From Ryuthela nishihirai (Eukaryota > Arthropoda > Arachnida > Araneae > Heptathelidae), in NCBI GenBank assembly GCA_038380435.1, contig JAWZYU010000006.1:36830501-36894500 (forward strand): a stretch of 64,000 nucleotides of DNA, written 5' to 3'. Both the position numbers and the translations under genes were made by a program. The notes under the pieces are model-generated. The model was not told the origin of the DNA, made no database searches, and saw nothing but the letters and a program-made list of their open reading frames with translations. Below, one piece after another: positions 53,936-64,000 of this stretch. Each line of letters starts with the position of its first letter. Positions within the stretch are counted from its first letter, which is position 1.

Positions 53936-54599
53936 CTATTGAAAATTCGTAACATTAAAGCCACCTAAACCGAAAACCACTGTATATCATCACAACGAAG
54001 AGACACTTAGGCGTTTCGAAAATTTGTTTCGAGACACTAGGACAGTTCTTTAAAAACAGGGAGAAATCCCGAAAGCCTGGACACCGCAGCTAGCATGAAT
54101 TGGGATCTTGCGACCTGCCATTCCGCATCAGTAAAGGTACCGCTGGAAACCAGATCAGCCAACTTCATTACTTCAAAATAAACACAAGCTAAATACAAAT
54201 ATTTGTTCCCCAAGTAACATTGTTCCTCCCTATCCCAACAGAAATGCATTAAGGGTCCAGTTTTTCTCTGTATATGTGGACCGAATTTTAAGCAGATAAA
54301 GCAAAAATAATTCTTTTCCTTGCATAATTCTTCTCTTCATGAAAAGTCACTTAGTCAGCGCAACTCATTGATGGCAGATCGTGAGATCGCCCCGATCTTG
54401 AGATCCATGTTTGCTGAAGAAATTGCTCAGCCTTCCATTCCTACGGAGATCAGATGTTTTTAGGAAGAATCCATGGACTCTACCAGCTCAAAAGCTCCCG
54501 ATTTAAGATTCTCCCTGCGCTTCGCATTGCTTCTACGGATGAAGAAAGAAGTATAGAAAGGGAGATGCTCATTAAATGGAAAAGGTGACTTTGAGTAAA
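53936..54599. other. No gene recognised
   Basis: A 70-codon frame at 54037-54249 on the minus strand has no family I know. I see no repeat. Confidence 0.4.
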
Positions 54600-54958
54600 T
54601 AATATCAAGTTTTTAACCTAGTGATTGGTTCTTTACTCAACGTGTTACGTTTTCTGTGTGTTAAATACGTTGGTAAGTTTCTGTATTTATTTAAAAAAAA
54701 GGATAGATAGCTTTCGAACACAAAAGTTTGAGAAATGCTTGTACATGTGTGTCAAAATGGAAATGATGACCGAGGAAAAAATATCAAGCTTTAAACTAGT
54801 GATTGGGTTTTTATTTAATATATTTCTTTTCTTGTATTAAATATATAGCAAAGGTCTCTTTAAACAATAGGAATCGTGCCTTTTTAATACAAGAGTTTGA
54901 GAAACGCCTATAAGCTTCTACGTGTCTCTGAAAATAGAAGTCTTTGAGAGAATGCACT
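54600..54958 (+). repeat. Direct repeat, ~180 bp, two copies
   Basis: AATATCAAGTTTTTAACCTAGTGATTGG (in part) at 54600 recurs near 54779, followed in both by TTTCTTTTC/TGTGTTAAATA, an ACAAAAGTTTGAGAAA box and a TACATGTGT/TACGTGTCT box. Confidence 0.7.
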
Positions 54959-54961
54959 GAG

Positions 54962-55250
54962 ATGCAGTTTATTAGGTAACCTAAATAGTAGCGGGTTGCG
55001 TCTCCTTTGGCCTTCAGAACAGCCAGAATTCATCGGCGCATGGCAATTTCAATATGCAGGATACGTTGTGCAGTAATGTTATACCATGCGGAAATGACTA
55101 CGTCTCTCAGTTGCTTCAAATTGGACGGCTTCACAGACTCGCTGCGAATAGTCCTTACCACCTCATTCCAAAGATGCTCGATAGGGCTTAGATCTGGGAA
55201 CTGTGCAGGCCAGTGAAGCAAGGAAAACTCGTCGTCATGTTCCTGCAACC
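54962..55250 (-). pseudogene. Tc1-like transposase C-terminal remnant
   Basis: The frame from 55248 gives HDDEFSLLHWPAQFPDLSPI and EHLWNEV, the segment holding the third catalytic residue, then SNLKQLRDVVISAW and AVLKAKGDATRYY in a near-continuous frame. The upstream two-thirds of the transposase is missing. It belongs to a third Tc1 subgroup in this window. Confidence 0.85.
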
Positions 55251-55390
55251 ATTCGGAACATGAACAAATCTTCCTCTGCCTAAGAAAGTATAAACAGAAA
55301 TAATCGTTGAAAATTAGTTTTCACGGAAAAAAGTTTTCTCTGTCTGAGAACACAGGAATATAAAGGCTCTCTGAAACGCTGAATTCATTG

Positions 55391-55777
55391 GGTTGTGTTG
55401 TTTTACCTCGGAGTGGCACTTTTTTGCACACCATGGGCTAAATGGCCGGGTCACATGGACCCCGAAGGCTCAGAGAAGGTTGGGGGAGGGGACCCACTGG
55501 AACAGCTGTTGGGAGACAGATGGTAGCCTCCCGTCAAGGCCATTCAGCGTGTTCTTTAACGTGCACAGGGTATGGCTCTCCCGCACACGGGGCCACGGCT
55601 TAACGTCCCATCCGACGGACGGCGGCCTTTCCAAGCCCATCGGTGTCCCCTACTGACCGTGGGCAGGGCGGGGAATTTTGCGGAGATAAATCTCAACACT
55701 GACCCAGCTGGTACTCGAATCTGGGAACTACAGATTACGAGCCTGGAGCGCTACCGACTGAGCCACCCCCGCCCCAA
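55391..55777 (-). mobile_element. SINE-A, full length
   Basis: The target duplication TGAATTCATTG (55380-55390 and 55778-55788) is perfect and itself nearly palindromic. The B box has one change. Confidence 0.93.
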
Positions 55778-56269
55778 TGAATTCATTGGAGTGGGGGGTC
55801 TGCCTAAGAAAATAGCAAAAAAAATATTTGTTGAAAGGAAAAATTTGCAGTAAACTAAAAATCGTCTAATTTTGAAAGCAGAAACAGAAATATTCATTGA
55901 AAGGCAGATTTCATAGAGATGAAAAAGAACTGAATTCCCCGTTGAAAGTTAGATTTCTTGGAAAATTTTAATCTACCTCTGCCTGTGAAACTGAAACAGA
56001 AATACTATCTGAAATGTAGAATTCATGAGAGGTGGAGACATTTTCCTTTGCCTGAGAAAACAAACATAAATGATCTCGGAAACGTAGAGTTTATGGGAGG
56101 AGGAATTTCCCTCTGCCTGAGAAAACCGAAACTAATACTTTCTGAAATGTGGAATTCATATGGGGAGGAGGCATTTTCATCTACCTGAGAAACCAGAAAC
56201 AAATGCTCTCGGAAACGTAGAATTCATGCGAGGAGCAGGTATTTTCCTCTGTCTGAGAAAATAAACATA

Positions 56270-56480
56270 AATTCAATAGTAAAGAATCGCAGGATGTGTC
56301 CTGTAGACATGGAATTCGTGAAATAGTAACCTGAAAAAAACTGGATTTGCCGTAAGTGGAATTCGAACTCACGTCTCCTGGAAACATTCTAGTTAATGCC
56401 CACTTTTTTAAGCTTATTATTTCATGAGCTCCATGCTTCAAGACACATCCTGTGATTATTTACTACTGAATTATTGATCT
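56270..56480 (-). mobile_element. SINE-C-like element with inverted tail copies
   Basis: Read on the minus strand, GAGACGTGAGTTCGAATTCC supplies a Pol III B box, then CGGCAAATCCAG and a tail with TTCACGAATTCCATG and AGGACACATCCTG. The tail (about 56270-56330) reappears inverted at 56410-56475. This suggests a head-to-head pair or a foldback. The family is unknown to me. Confidence 0.5.
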
Positions 56481-56609
56481 AACACCATGAGCCTGTGAAA
56501 AATATTAAACTCCATCTCTAAGAGGATACACAGTTGTCCACTTGCCGGATAGATGGCGCAGTGGTGGGAATCAAATAAAAACATTCCGAAACTTCATGTC
56601 ACACTAGCT

Positions 56610-56705
56610 GTTAGCTGATGGTGTAGTGGTTAGCATAATTGGCATGTTCCCAGGAGACGTGGGTTCGAATCTCACTCACGGCAAATCAAATTTTTTCTGC
56701 TTATA
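56610..56705 (+). mobile_element. SINE-C-like head, plus strand
   Basis: GATGGTGTAGTGGTTAGCAT is an A-box region and GTGGGTTCGAATCTCAC a B-box arm; CACGGCAAATCAAATTTTTT parallels the minus copy. The acceptor stem does not pair, so I do not call it a tRNA gene. Confidence 0.55.
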
Positions 56706-59179
56706 ATTTCACGAGAAAAATAAATACTCACTGAAATGTAGAATTCATGTGGGAGGAGTTGTTTTCCTCTGTCTGAGAAAACAAACATAAATGATCTCGG
56801 AAACATAGAATTCATGGTGAGAGGAGGCATTTTCCTCCGCCTAAGAAAACAAACAAATTCTCTCGGAAACGTAGAATTTATGGGAGGAGGAATTTCGCTC
56901 TGCCTGATAAAACCGGAACACAAATACTCCCTGAAATATAGAATTCATGCGAGGAGGAGATATTTTCCTCTGCCTGAGAAAACAAATTAAATACTCTCGG
57001 AAACGTAGAATTTATGGGAGGAGGAATTTCCCTCTGCCTGAGAAAACCGAAACACACCCTTTGAACTATAGAATTCATGCCAGGAGGAGACATTTTCCTC
57101 TGCCTGAGCAAACAAACTTAAATGCTCCCCGAAACGTAGAATTTATGGGAGGAGGAATTTCACTTTGCCTGAGAAAACCGAAACACACTCTTTGAACTAT
57201 AGAATTCATGCCAGGAGGAGACATTTTTCCTCTGCCTGAGAAAACCGAAACACAAATACTCTTTGAAACATAGAATTCAAGCGAGGAGGAGACATTTTCC
57301 TCTGCCTGAGAAAACAAGCATAAATGCTCCCCGAAACGTAGAATTTATGGGAGGAGGAATTTCCATCTGCCTGAGAAAACCGAAACACAAATACTCTTTG
57401 AAATGTAGAATTCATGCGAGGGGGATACATTTTTTTGCCTTAGCAAACATAAATGTTCTCGGAAACGTAGAATTTATGGGAGGAGGAATTTTCCTCTGCC
57501 TGAGAAAACCCAAACACAAATACTCTCTGAAATGTAGAATTCATGCGAGGAGGAGACATTTTCATCTGCCTGAGAAAACAAACATAAATACTCTCGGAAA
57601 CGCAGAATTCATGGTTGAAGGAGGCATTTTCCTCTGCCTAAGAAAACAAACATAAATGCTCTCGGAAACGTAGAATTTATGGGAGGAGGAATTTCCCTCT
57701 GCCTGAGAAAATTGGAACACAAATACTCCCTGAAATATAGAATTCATGCGAGGAGGAGATATTTTCCTCTGCCTGAGAAAAACAAACTTAAATGCTCTCG
57801 GAAACGTAGAATTTATGGGAGGAGGAATTTCCCTCTGCCTGAGAAAACCGAAACACACTCTTTGAACTAGAGAATTTATGCGAGGAGGAGACATTTTCCT
57901 CTGCCTGAGCAAACAAACTTAAATACTCTCGGAAACGTAGAATTTATGGGATGAGGAATTTCCCTCTGCCTGAGAAAACCGAGACACAAATACTCTCTGA
58001 AACATAGAATTCAAGCGAGGAGGAGACATTTTCCTCTGCCTGAGAAAACAAACTTAAATACTCTCGGAAACGTAGAATTTATGGGAGGAGGAATTTCCCT
58101 CTGCCTGAGAAAACCGAAACACACCCTTTGAACTATAGAATTCATGCCAGGAGGAGACATTTTCCTCTGCCTGAGCAAACAAACTTAAATGCTCCCCGAA
58201 ACGTAGAATTTATCGGGGGACGAATTTCCCTCTGCCTGAGAAAACCGAAACACAAATACTCTTTGAAACATAGAATTCAAGCGAGGAGGAGACATTTTCC
58301 TCTGCCTGAGCAAACAAACATAAATGCTCCCCGAAACGTAGAATTTATGGGAGGAGGAATTTCACATTGCCTGAGAAAACCGAAACAAACTCTTTGAACT
58401 ATAGAATTCAAGCCAGGAGGAGACATTTTCCTCTGCCTGAGAAAACAAACATAAATGCTCTCGGAAACGCAGAATTCATGGTTGAAGGAGGCATTTTCCT
58501 CTGCTTAAGAAAAGAAATATAAATGCTCTCGGAAACGTAGAATTCATGGTTGAAGGAGAAATTTTCCTCTGCCTAAGAAAACAAACATAAATGCTCTCGG
58601 AAACGTAGAATTCATGGTTGAAAGAGGCATTTCCCTCTGCCTGAGAAAACAGAAACAAATGCTCTCAGAAATGTAGAATTTGTGCGATGAGGAGGCATTT
58701 TCTCTCCCTGAGAAAATAGAAACAAATGTTCTCGGAAACGTAGAATTTATCGGAGGAGGGAGCATTTTCCTCTCCCTGAGAAACCAGAAACAAATCCTCT
58801 TGGAAACGTAGAATTCATGCGAAGAGGAGACATTTTCCTCTACCTGAGAAAACAGAAACATAAATACTCTCTGAAATGTAGAGTTCATGGGAAGAGGCAT
58901 TTCCCTCTACCTGAGAAAGCAGAAACCGAAATACTCTCGTAAACATTGAATTCATGTGGAAGGGTTATTCTTATTAAAACAGAAAATAAAATGTTAGTTT
59001 AAAAGTAAAATTCGTTGGAATAAAAAAAACTGCCCTCTGTCTGGGAAAGCAAAAATGCTCACTGAAAAGTAGAATGAATAAATTAAAAAATTACTTCCTA
59101 TACTTGACAGAACAACAATACTCATTCAAAGTTAGAATTCATGGGGTAAAAAAAAAATATTCCTTTGCCTGGAAAACTG

Positions 59180-59446
59180 AAAAAAAAACTTTCCTCGGTA
59201 TGTTTATTATATTTCTTCGAACTTCAGTATAGTTTTGAAAACGTTTGACCGAAACATCTCATTGTTCAGCGATGCAAGAGATGCGATGATGCAGGCACGC
59301 TCTTTGCCGTCTCGTGCTCTCAGAAGAGGAGGAAATGTGTGGAGGGTGACATCAAGATTGCCGGCTGTCAACTCAGCTGGTAAGTGAGAGGCGGAGAAAA
59401 GGCAAATAAGAGGCAAATCCGTACTATTCTGAGCGCTCCCTCTCAA
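59180..59446 (-). CDS. Possible terminal exon of a host gene (unidentified)
   Basis: On the minus strand a pyrimidine-rich stretch ends in CTCACTTACCAG, a good splice acceptor, at 59377-59380. The exon would start at 59376 and read AGNLDVTLHTFPPLLRARD, then GKERACIIASLASL, to a TAA at 59207-59209 overlapped by AATAAA (59203-59208). The codon flow is smooth and not low-complexity, unlike all nearby frames. I do not recognise the protein. A competing reading is that GGTAAGTGAG on the plus strand is a 5' splice site for an exon ending near 59378. Everything upstream would lie outside this window or in unseen exons. Confidence 0.35.
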
Positions 59447-60001
59447 ACTCTCGTGTACTACTGTTGCTCTCCTACAGCAATAACCTCGCTATACGTCACC
59501 AATGTGTCACTAGTGTGTATGTCTCCGTGTTACGATGAATTGTCCCTCCAAACACAGATGCATTGATTTTTGGTTAAGGTCGTTTTGGGCAGAGCAGAAG
59601 AGAAAACTGAGCCCTTAGCTAGAGTGAATAAAATCCTTCTTTAACCAAACTGGGAGGATTTGGACATAATTTGGGTTTAAGAGTAAAGAATTGTGCTCTT
59701 AATGAAAGGGTTGCCTGCTTCGAGCAGCTGTCAAACACGTATTGATTTTCCAGTTGTAAATTTTACATATGTTATAAATTTTTCTGCAGGTGATTAAATA
59801 GGGTGGACAACATATTATATCTTTTCTGTTAGAAACAAAGAATGGGTTTTTACCAGCAAAGACAAAATAGTCGGTTGACAAAAAAAAAACAAATGTAAAG
59901 AAAAATTAATATATTGATTAAAATATTGACGAAAAATTAATTGATATATTTTTTAAGAAATGTAGAAACACGTTTGATTAATAAAAGACTTAAATTTTTG
60001 C
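59447..60001. other. No gene recognised
   Basis: AT-rich sequence between the possible exon and the second RTE-like LINE copy. I see nothing that I can support. Confidence 0.4.
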
Positions 60002-60085
60002 TATTGTTTTCCACAAAAAAGGAAACAATTCCACAATGAATTGATGTTGTGCTGTCTAACTACTTCCTCAGCTTTATCAGACAAG

Positions 60086-60471
60086 TGGGGGCGGGGGTGG
60101 CTCAGTCGGTAGCGCGCCAGGCTCGTAATCTGTAGTTCCCAGGTTAGAGTCCCAGCTGGGTCAGCGTTGAGATTTATCTCCGCAAAATTCCCCGCCCTGC
60201 CCACGGTCAGTAGGGGACACCGCTGGGTTTGGAAAGGCCGCCGTCCGTCGGATGGGACGTTAAGCCGTGGCCCCGTGTGCGGGAGAGCCATACTCTGTGC
60301 ACGTTAAAGAACACGCTGGATTGCCTTGACGGGAGGCTACCATCTGTCTCCCAACAGCTATTCCAGTGGGTCCCCTCCCCCAACCTTCTCTGAGCCTTCG
60401 GGGTCTATGTGACCTGGCCATTTAGCCCATGGTGTGCAAAAAAGTGCCGCTCAGAGGTAAAACAACCCAAC
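60086..60471 (+). mobile_element. SINE-A, full length
   Basis: The flanks CTTTATCAGACAAG (60072-60085) and CTTATCAGACAAG (60472-60484) are a target duplication with one base lost. The B box has one change. Confidence 0.93.
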
Positions 60472-60871
60472 CTTATCAGACAAGCTGTCAAAACAAAGAT
60501 TCTTATCAGCTATTAACTGATCCTTTACACGTTTATTAAGTTCGTTGTTGCCTTCTGTTAGGACCAGTAGGATGTTAATTCATATTAATCCTGCACTTCC
60601 TTCTTTCAGAATAAGTTCCATAGCCTTATAACTCAAATAATTTTGTTTCCTCTGTTCCCCTTTACCAAAAAAGTACAGTTAGTTTCAAGGAAAACCTGTT
60701 TAAAGTGATCCCATTTTTCTCAACTTCAGCAGTAACCAAACCACGATTGTAATAATGACTAAGTAGCCTATCATGCTATTTTTTGGCTATATCTTGATCT
60801 TTCAGGCATTCATTGTTATAGCTATTTTTTTTAATCACAGCATTTCTTAAGCTTCAGCTGCAAAACACTTT

Positions 60872-61572
60872 TCACCAAGTAATGGTCAGTACCAATTTCG
60901 GCTCCCCTGTATGATCTGGTATTCTAACTGAACTAGCCCATTTGCTGTTAATCAAAATATAATTGTCATATTCCTGTGCATTCATCAGGTGAAACCCATG
61001 TATATTTATAAATGTCCCGGTGTTTGTTATTCGCAAACCATTATGTTTACTTACCTGTAGGAGACGTTTCCCATTGCCATTGAACAACCAATGTCAAAGG
61101 ACCTAAATCTCCTGCCCAAAGATTAGAGTCAGTACCAACTTTAGCACTGAAGTTACCTAGCTCAAGAGAAATATCTTTTTCACAGAATTCAAAATATCCT
61201 GAAGCTGGCTGTAAAACGTATACTTCTCGTTCCCATCAGAGTCCTCTGTGGGGGCATAACAACAGATGACATTCAAGTCTTTAATTTTTGTTTTAAATTT
61301 TGCTGTAACAAATCTTTCATTAATGCAGTCATATCCTAGAAGAGCATCACTGGTGGGTCTGTTGAGAAGCAAACCTACGCCTTGGAGATGCTTTCCATCC
61401 TCCCTATCGAAAAGAGAAATTTAAAGTTATTTTTTAAGTACCTGACTTTCCATCTGATCTCTTGCAAGCCTAGAATATCTAGGTTATAACGTTGGAATTC
61501 CTGCGTGAGGACATCAAGAGAATTATCTCTATATAACGTCCTCACGTTCCAGGACCCTGTGAAGTTGACCAC
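60872..61572 (-). pseudogene. LINE endonuclease domain, better-kept copy
   Basis: From 61572: GSWNVRTLYRDNSLDVLTQE, YNLDILGLQEIRWK, then after frameshifts GYDCINERFVTAKFKTKIKD, NVICCYAPTEDSDGN and NGLRITNTGTF. The catalytic Asn and Glu are present, but three frameshifts or stops (near 61375, 61157 and 61090) inactivate it. Its differences from the 50003-50800 copy show which stops are copy-specific. Confidence 0.85.
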
Positions 61573-61818
61573 TCCTCAGCAATGTGGGAAAAAAGAATAA
61601 GTGGCCATAGATGACCAGATGTGTAGGCCACACTGTGCTGGCAGCCCTTCCCTTCCAAAAGAGAATATCTCTTTTGAAAGGTACTAACGGCCTGCACCAT
61701 GAGGAGGAGGGATCGGACATTAGATGCTAGACCTGGCCGGTTCTGTGCATGATCACTGGGGATTGGTACACAATTTTCCTTCCAGTTTATGCCTAGCTAC
61801 CATTTACAGGCCTTCTTT

Positions 61819-62028
61819 ATTAACATCTGATGAATTTATTGTTGATTTTAGCTCATGTATATCACAATCAAAAACATTGAATTATTATTAGTCTTAATAA
61901 AATTTGATTGTGTTTTGTTGTCAATGAAGTCCCTATTGGTATCATATAAATTTTTAATTCATGAAATGCTCATTCATTTCATGTGCCAAATTAGTTTGAT
62001 TTAAATCATTTGGAACAATTTTATTTTT
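61819..62028. other. AT-rich, no gene recognised
   Basis: A short gap between the LINE copy and the next SINE; it may be older LINE sequence. Confidence 0.4.
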
Positions 62029-62041
62029 ATGCATACATATT

Positions 62042-62433
62042 GGGACGGGGGTGGCTCAGTCGGTAGCGCGCCAGGCTCGTAATCTTAAGTACCCAGATTC
62101 GAGTCCCAGCTGGGTCAGCGTTGAGATTTATCTCCGCAAAACTCCCCGCCATGCCCACGGTCAGTAGGGGGCACCGATGGGCTGGGAAAGGCCGCCGTCC
62201 GTCGGATGTGACGTTAAGCCGTGGCTCCGTGTGCGGGAGAGACATACCCTGTGCACGTTAAAGAACACGCTGGATGGCCTTGACGGGGGCTACCATCTGT
62301 CTCCCAACAGCTGTTGCAGTGGGTCCCCTCCCCCAATTTTCTCTGAGCCTTCGGGGTCCATGTGACCTGGCCATTTAGCCCATGGTGTGCAAAAAAGTGC
62401 CGCTCAGAGGTAAAACAACCCAACAACAAAAAA
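62042..62433 (+). mobile_element. SINE-A, full length
   Basis: The target duplication is ATGCATACATATT (62029-62041) against ATGCATACCTATT (62434-62446). The tail has extra A residues. Confidence 0.93.
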
Positions 62434-62769
62434 ATGCATACCTATTAATTTACCATTGATCATTGTTTCTTTGTGTTGGTACCACATTTAAAAAACTCAT
62501 TTTTATAGTATACGTTTTTAGCTATACGATTACTTAAATACAAGTATTTTCATTTTTACCATTTTCTCATAATCTTTATACATGCATTCATTTTCAATAC
62601 TATAATGATTTGTTTCTAAATATTTTATAAATCTTTTCTTTTGTATTAATTAATCGAAGCAGTTCATCAGTCATTCAAGATTTCTTACCCTTAAATGGTT
62701 TCAGTTTTCTTTTAGTACTACATTTTTTATTTAACATTTGAATGAAATATTGCAACTCATCATATAACA

Positions 62770-63731
62770 CAATGTTTCCCAAAATGGGCGATACCGCCTC
62801 CTGGGAGGCGCTGTAACGATCCAGGGGGTCGGTAGTAGTCTCGGGTGCAATTGAGGGGCGGTGGAATCATAAAGAAGGGAAGATAAGAAAATTTTGAAAA
62901 CCCATTCGTACATGTTTCATCTGTTGTTTAACATAGAGTTAAAGTCGTAGTGATAACTTTCTATTTATTTGGAAAATAAAGTAATCTTAATTTTCTCTGT
63001 GTAATGCGAATGTTACTATGGTTGATTTTAATAAATAAATTTATAATTTCAAGCTTCAAGGTGTCTTATTTACAAGATCTTTCTTTACTATGTTGTAGGA
63101 CATAGATAAATATATATATGAGACAAGACCCACTAGTTCCGCCTGAAGCACCACCAGTATAGAGAAACGTCATATTCACCACTAACTACGGTAAGGGGCA
63201 AGCCCCTTACCGTAGTTAGTGGTGAATCAAAATAGCTATCAAATAGATACAGCTCACCCCCGACTACCTAATGGAATGAATATGTCCCGGACCGGATGGA
63301 ATGAATATGACCGACATAATGCCTATGAAGCTCATCCATTGGTCAAAACCTAAATTTAATATATGTCCCGGACCGCCACAAACAAGGATATAGAATCCAA
63401 GTTACCTCGGCTCCCATGACTGGGACTCTTAGTCTGGCCCCACTGTCAGGGCCCTGTCCAACATGACCGGACCTAGTTAGTCAGCAGGGCCTTCAACTTC
63501 TGAGATGGAGGTCTTAGACTGTCCAACCGTTGCCCAAACCGATCAGAAGAGCCTTCGACCCCAATGGGCCCTGTAGAACGTAGGTGGAAATATAGATACA
63601 TAAAAGAACGCAAATTTGTCACTGCATCTTTCTGTTTGTTCGCTTAAAGAAGATAGATTTCCAGGGCGGCGCTGAGTAATTTTTTTTTTCTGAAAAGGGG
63701 GCGGTAGGGCAGATAAGTTTGGGAACCTCTG
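62770..63731. mobile_element. hAT-like non-autonomous element, 962 bp
   Basis: The ends CAATGTTTCCCAAAATGGGC and the complement CAGAGGTTCCCAAACTTATC are short inverted repeats. An 8-bp duplication ATATAACA/ATATAATA (62762-62769, 63732-63739) fits hAT elements. No transposase is visible. Its left ~340 bases also occur at 31527-31886. Its middle holds a perfect palindrome. Confidence 0.8.
63174..63227. repeat. 54-bp perfect palindrome with 2-base centre
   Basis: Two 26-base arms, starting ATTCACCACTAACTACGG and ending GGGGC, flank AA. There are no mismatches. It lies in the hAT-like element, just past the part shared with the 31.5-kb copy. Confidence 0.92.
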
Positions 63732-64000
63732 ATATAATATGTTAACATCATTGGTCTCGAGAACAATAGAACTCCATTTATGTTGATTTGCAAGTTTTTC
63801 CCATCTTTCTGTAATTCAAATCGAGCTTTGTTTTTTTTTTTGAAACTGAATATTCTTTTTTCAAAGCTATTTTACATACTATTGATAAAAGATCAGTAAA
63901 TGTGGAGTTAAGAAGTTCTACTTCAGTACTTGAAACTAAAAAATAGCGCATAAATTAGTGATTTAACCATGAGTTTCAGTCTTTAGAGAATATTGTCATT

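Larger units (their letters stand above)
55800..59190 (+). repeat. Minisatellite, ~67-bp unit with ~135-bp dimeric order
   Basis: Two unit types alternate: one with GAATTTATGGGAGGAGGAAT then TTCCCTCTGCCTGAGAAAAC, the other with GAATTCATGCGAGGAGGAGA then CATTTTCCTCTGCCTGAG. The alternation is best between 56900 and 58450; flanking units are more diverged. Long frames on both strands are repeats, not genes. SINE-like sequence interrupts it at 56270-56705. Confidence 0.9.
60002..61818 (-). mobile_element. RTE-like non-LTR retrotransposon, second copy, 5' half
   Basis: It matches 49262-51120 in reverse and is better preserved: here the endonuclease reads GLQEIRW with the Glu intact. It ends at LSDKAEEVVRQHN, in the linker, without RT. 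A SINE at 60086-60471 splits the linker. Confidence 0.85.
62530..64000 (-). mobile_element. CR1/jockey-like LINE ORF2 linker, split by a hAT-like element
   Basis: On the minus strand, 62530-62769 gives ELQYFIQMLNKKCSTKRKLK and MTDELLRLINTKEKIYK, parallel to the linker region of the LINE at 3071-4277 (KPWVTDETLQLI...). Upstream of the inserted element (63740-64000) more of the same frame type is visible with stops. The window ends inside it. Confidence 0.65.

Noticed and set aside
57263..57655. 130-codon frame and others in the 67-bp array as a repeat protein
   Set aside because: The unit length is variable and not a multiple of three, frames exist on both strands, and there are no flanking coding signals.

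Overview
The window is animal nuclear DNA, most likely from an arthropod and perhaps a chelicerate; I cannot name the species. I infer this from tRNA-derived SINEs with Pol III A and B boxes, Tc1-like, hAT, Penelope-like, Ty3/gypsy-like and several non-LTR retrotransposon relics, large minisatellite arrays, and no compact gene order. I found no intact host protein gene. The only host-type coding signals are a doubtful terminal exon near 59.2-59.4 kb, a decayed copy of an uncharacterised protein family that recurs in arthropod genomes (0.6-2.65 kb), and a retrocopied thymidine phosphorylase fragment inside an LTR element.

Layout. 0.6-2.65 kb: broken orphan-family gene cut by a SINE. 3.0-7.5 kb: two non-LTR fragments, one ending at a 56-bp perfect palindrome. 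7.7-17.5 kb: many SINE-A copies, a degenerate ~240-bp satellite, a 107-bp satellite made from the SINE tRNA head, and a pyrimidine tract. 18.2-27.9 kb: three minisatellites (about 50, 68 and 37 bp), the first invaded by a Tc1-like element and a second SINE family. 28.7-33.8 kb: foldback element, SINE mosaics, hAT and Tc1 pieces. 33.9-40.7 kb: a nested stack, from outside in: foldback element, solo LTR, Penelope-like element, then two SINEs and an LTR retrotransposon. 40.9-45 kb: second Tc1-like element and 31-bp and ~42-bp arrays. 45-49 kb: more LTR copies and SINEs. 49.3-53.9 kb: RTE-like LINE split by an insertion carrying a 139-bp satellite. 55.8-59.2 kb: ~67-bp array with dimeric order. 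60-64 kb: second RTE-like LINE copy, SINEs, and a hAT-like element inside another LINE.

Main result. The LTR retrotransposon at 35525-39426 (two ~478-bp LTRs about 98.5% identical, 4-bp target duplication ATAT) has a Gag-like N-terminus and the last codons of a gypsy-type Pol. Between them, where pol should be, lies an intronless fragment of animal thymidine phosphorylase followed by a degenerate C2H2 zinc-finger segment. This looks like host-transcript capture by an LTR element. The cargo is broken (missing N-terminal domain, one in-frame TAG, changed active-site residues), although near-identical LTRs show the insertion itself is recent.

A second theme is rearrangement by fold-back copying. 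Several perfect or near-perfect inverted repeats with very short loops sit at element truncation points or inside SINEs. SINE-A copies also repeatedly enter older SINE copies and satellites, usually with clear target duplications. Coordinates of degenerate repeats are approximate, and family names come from recognised motifs, not from searches.
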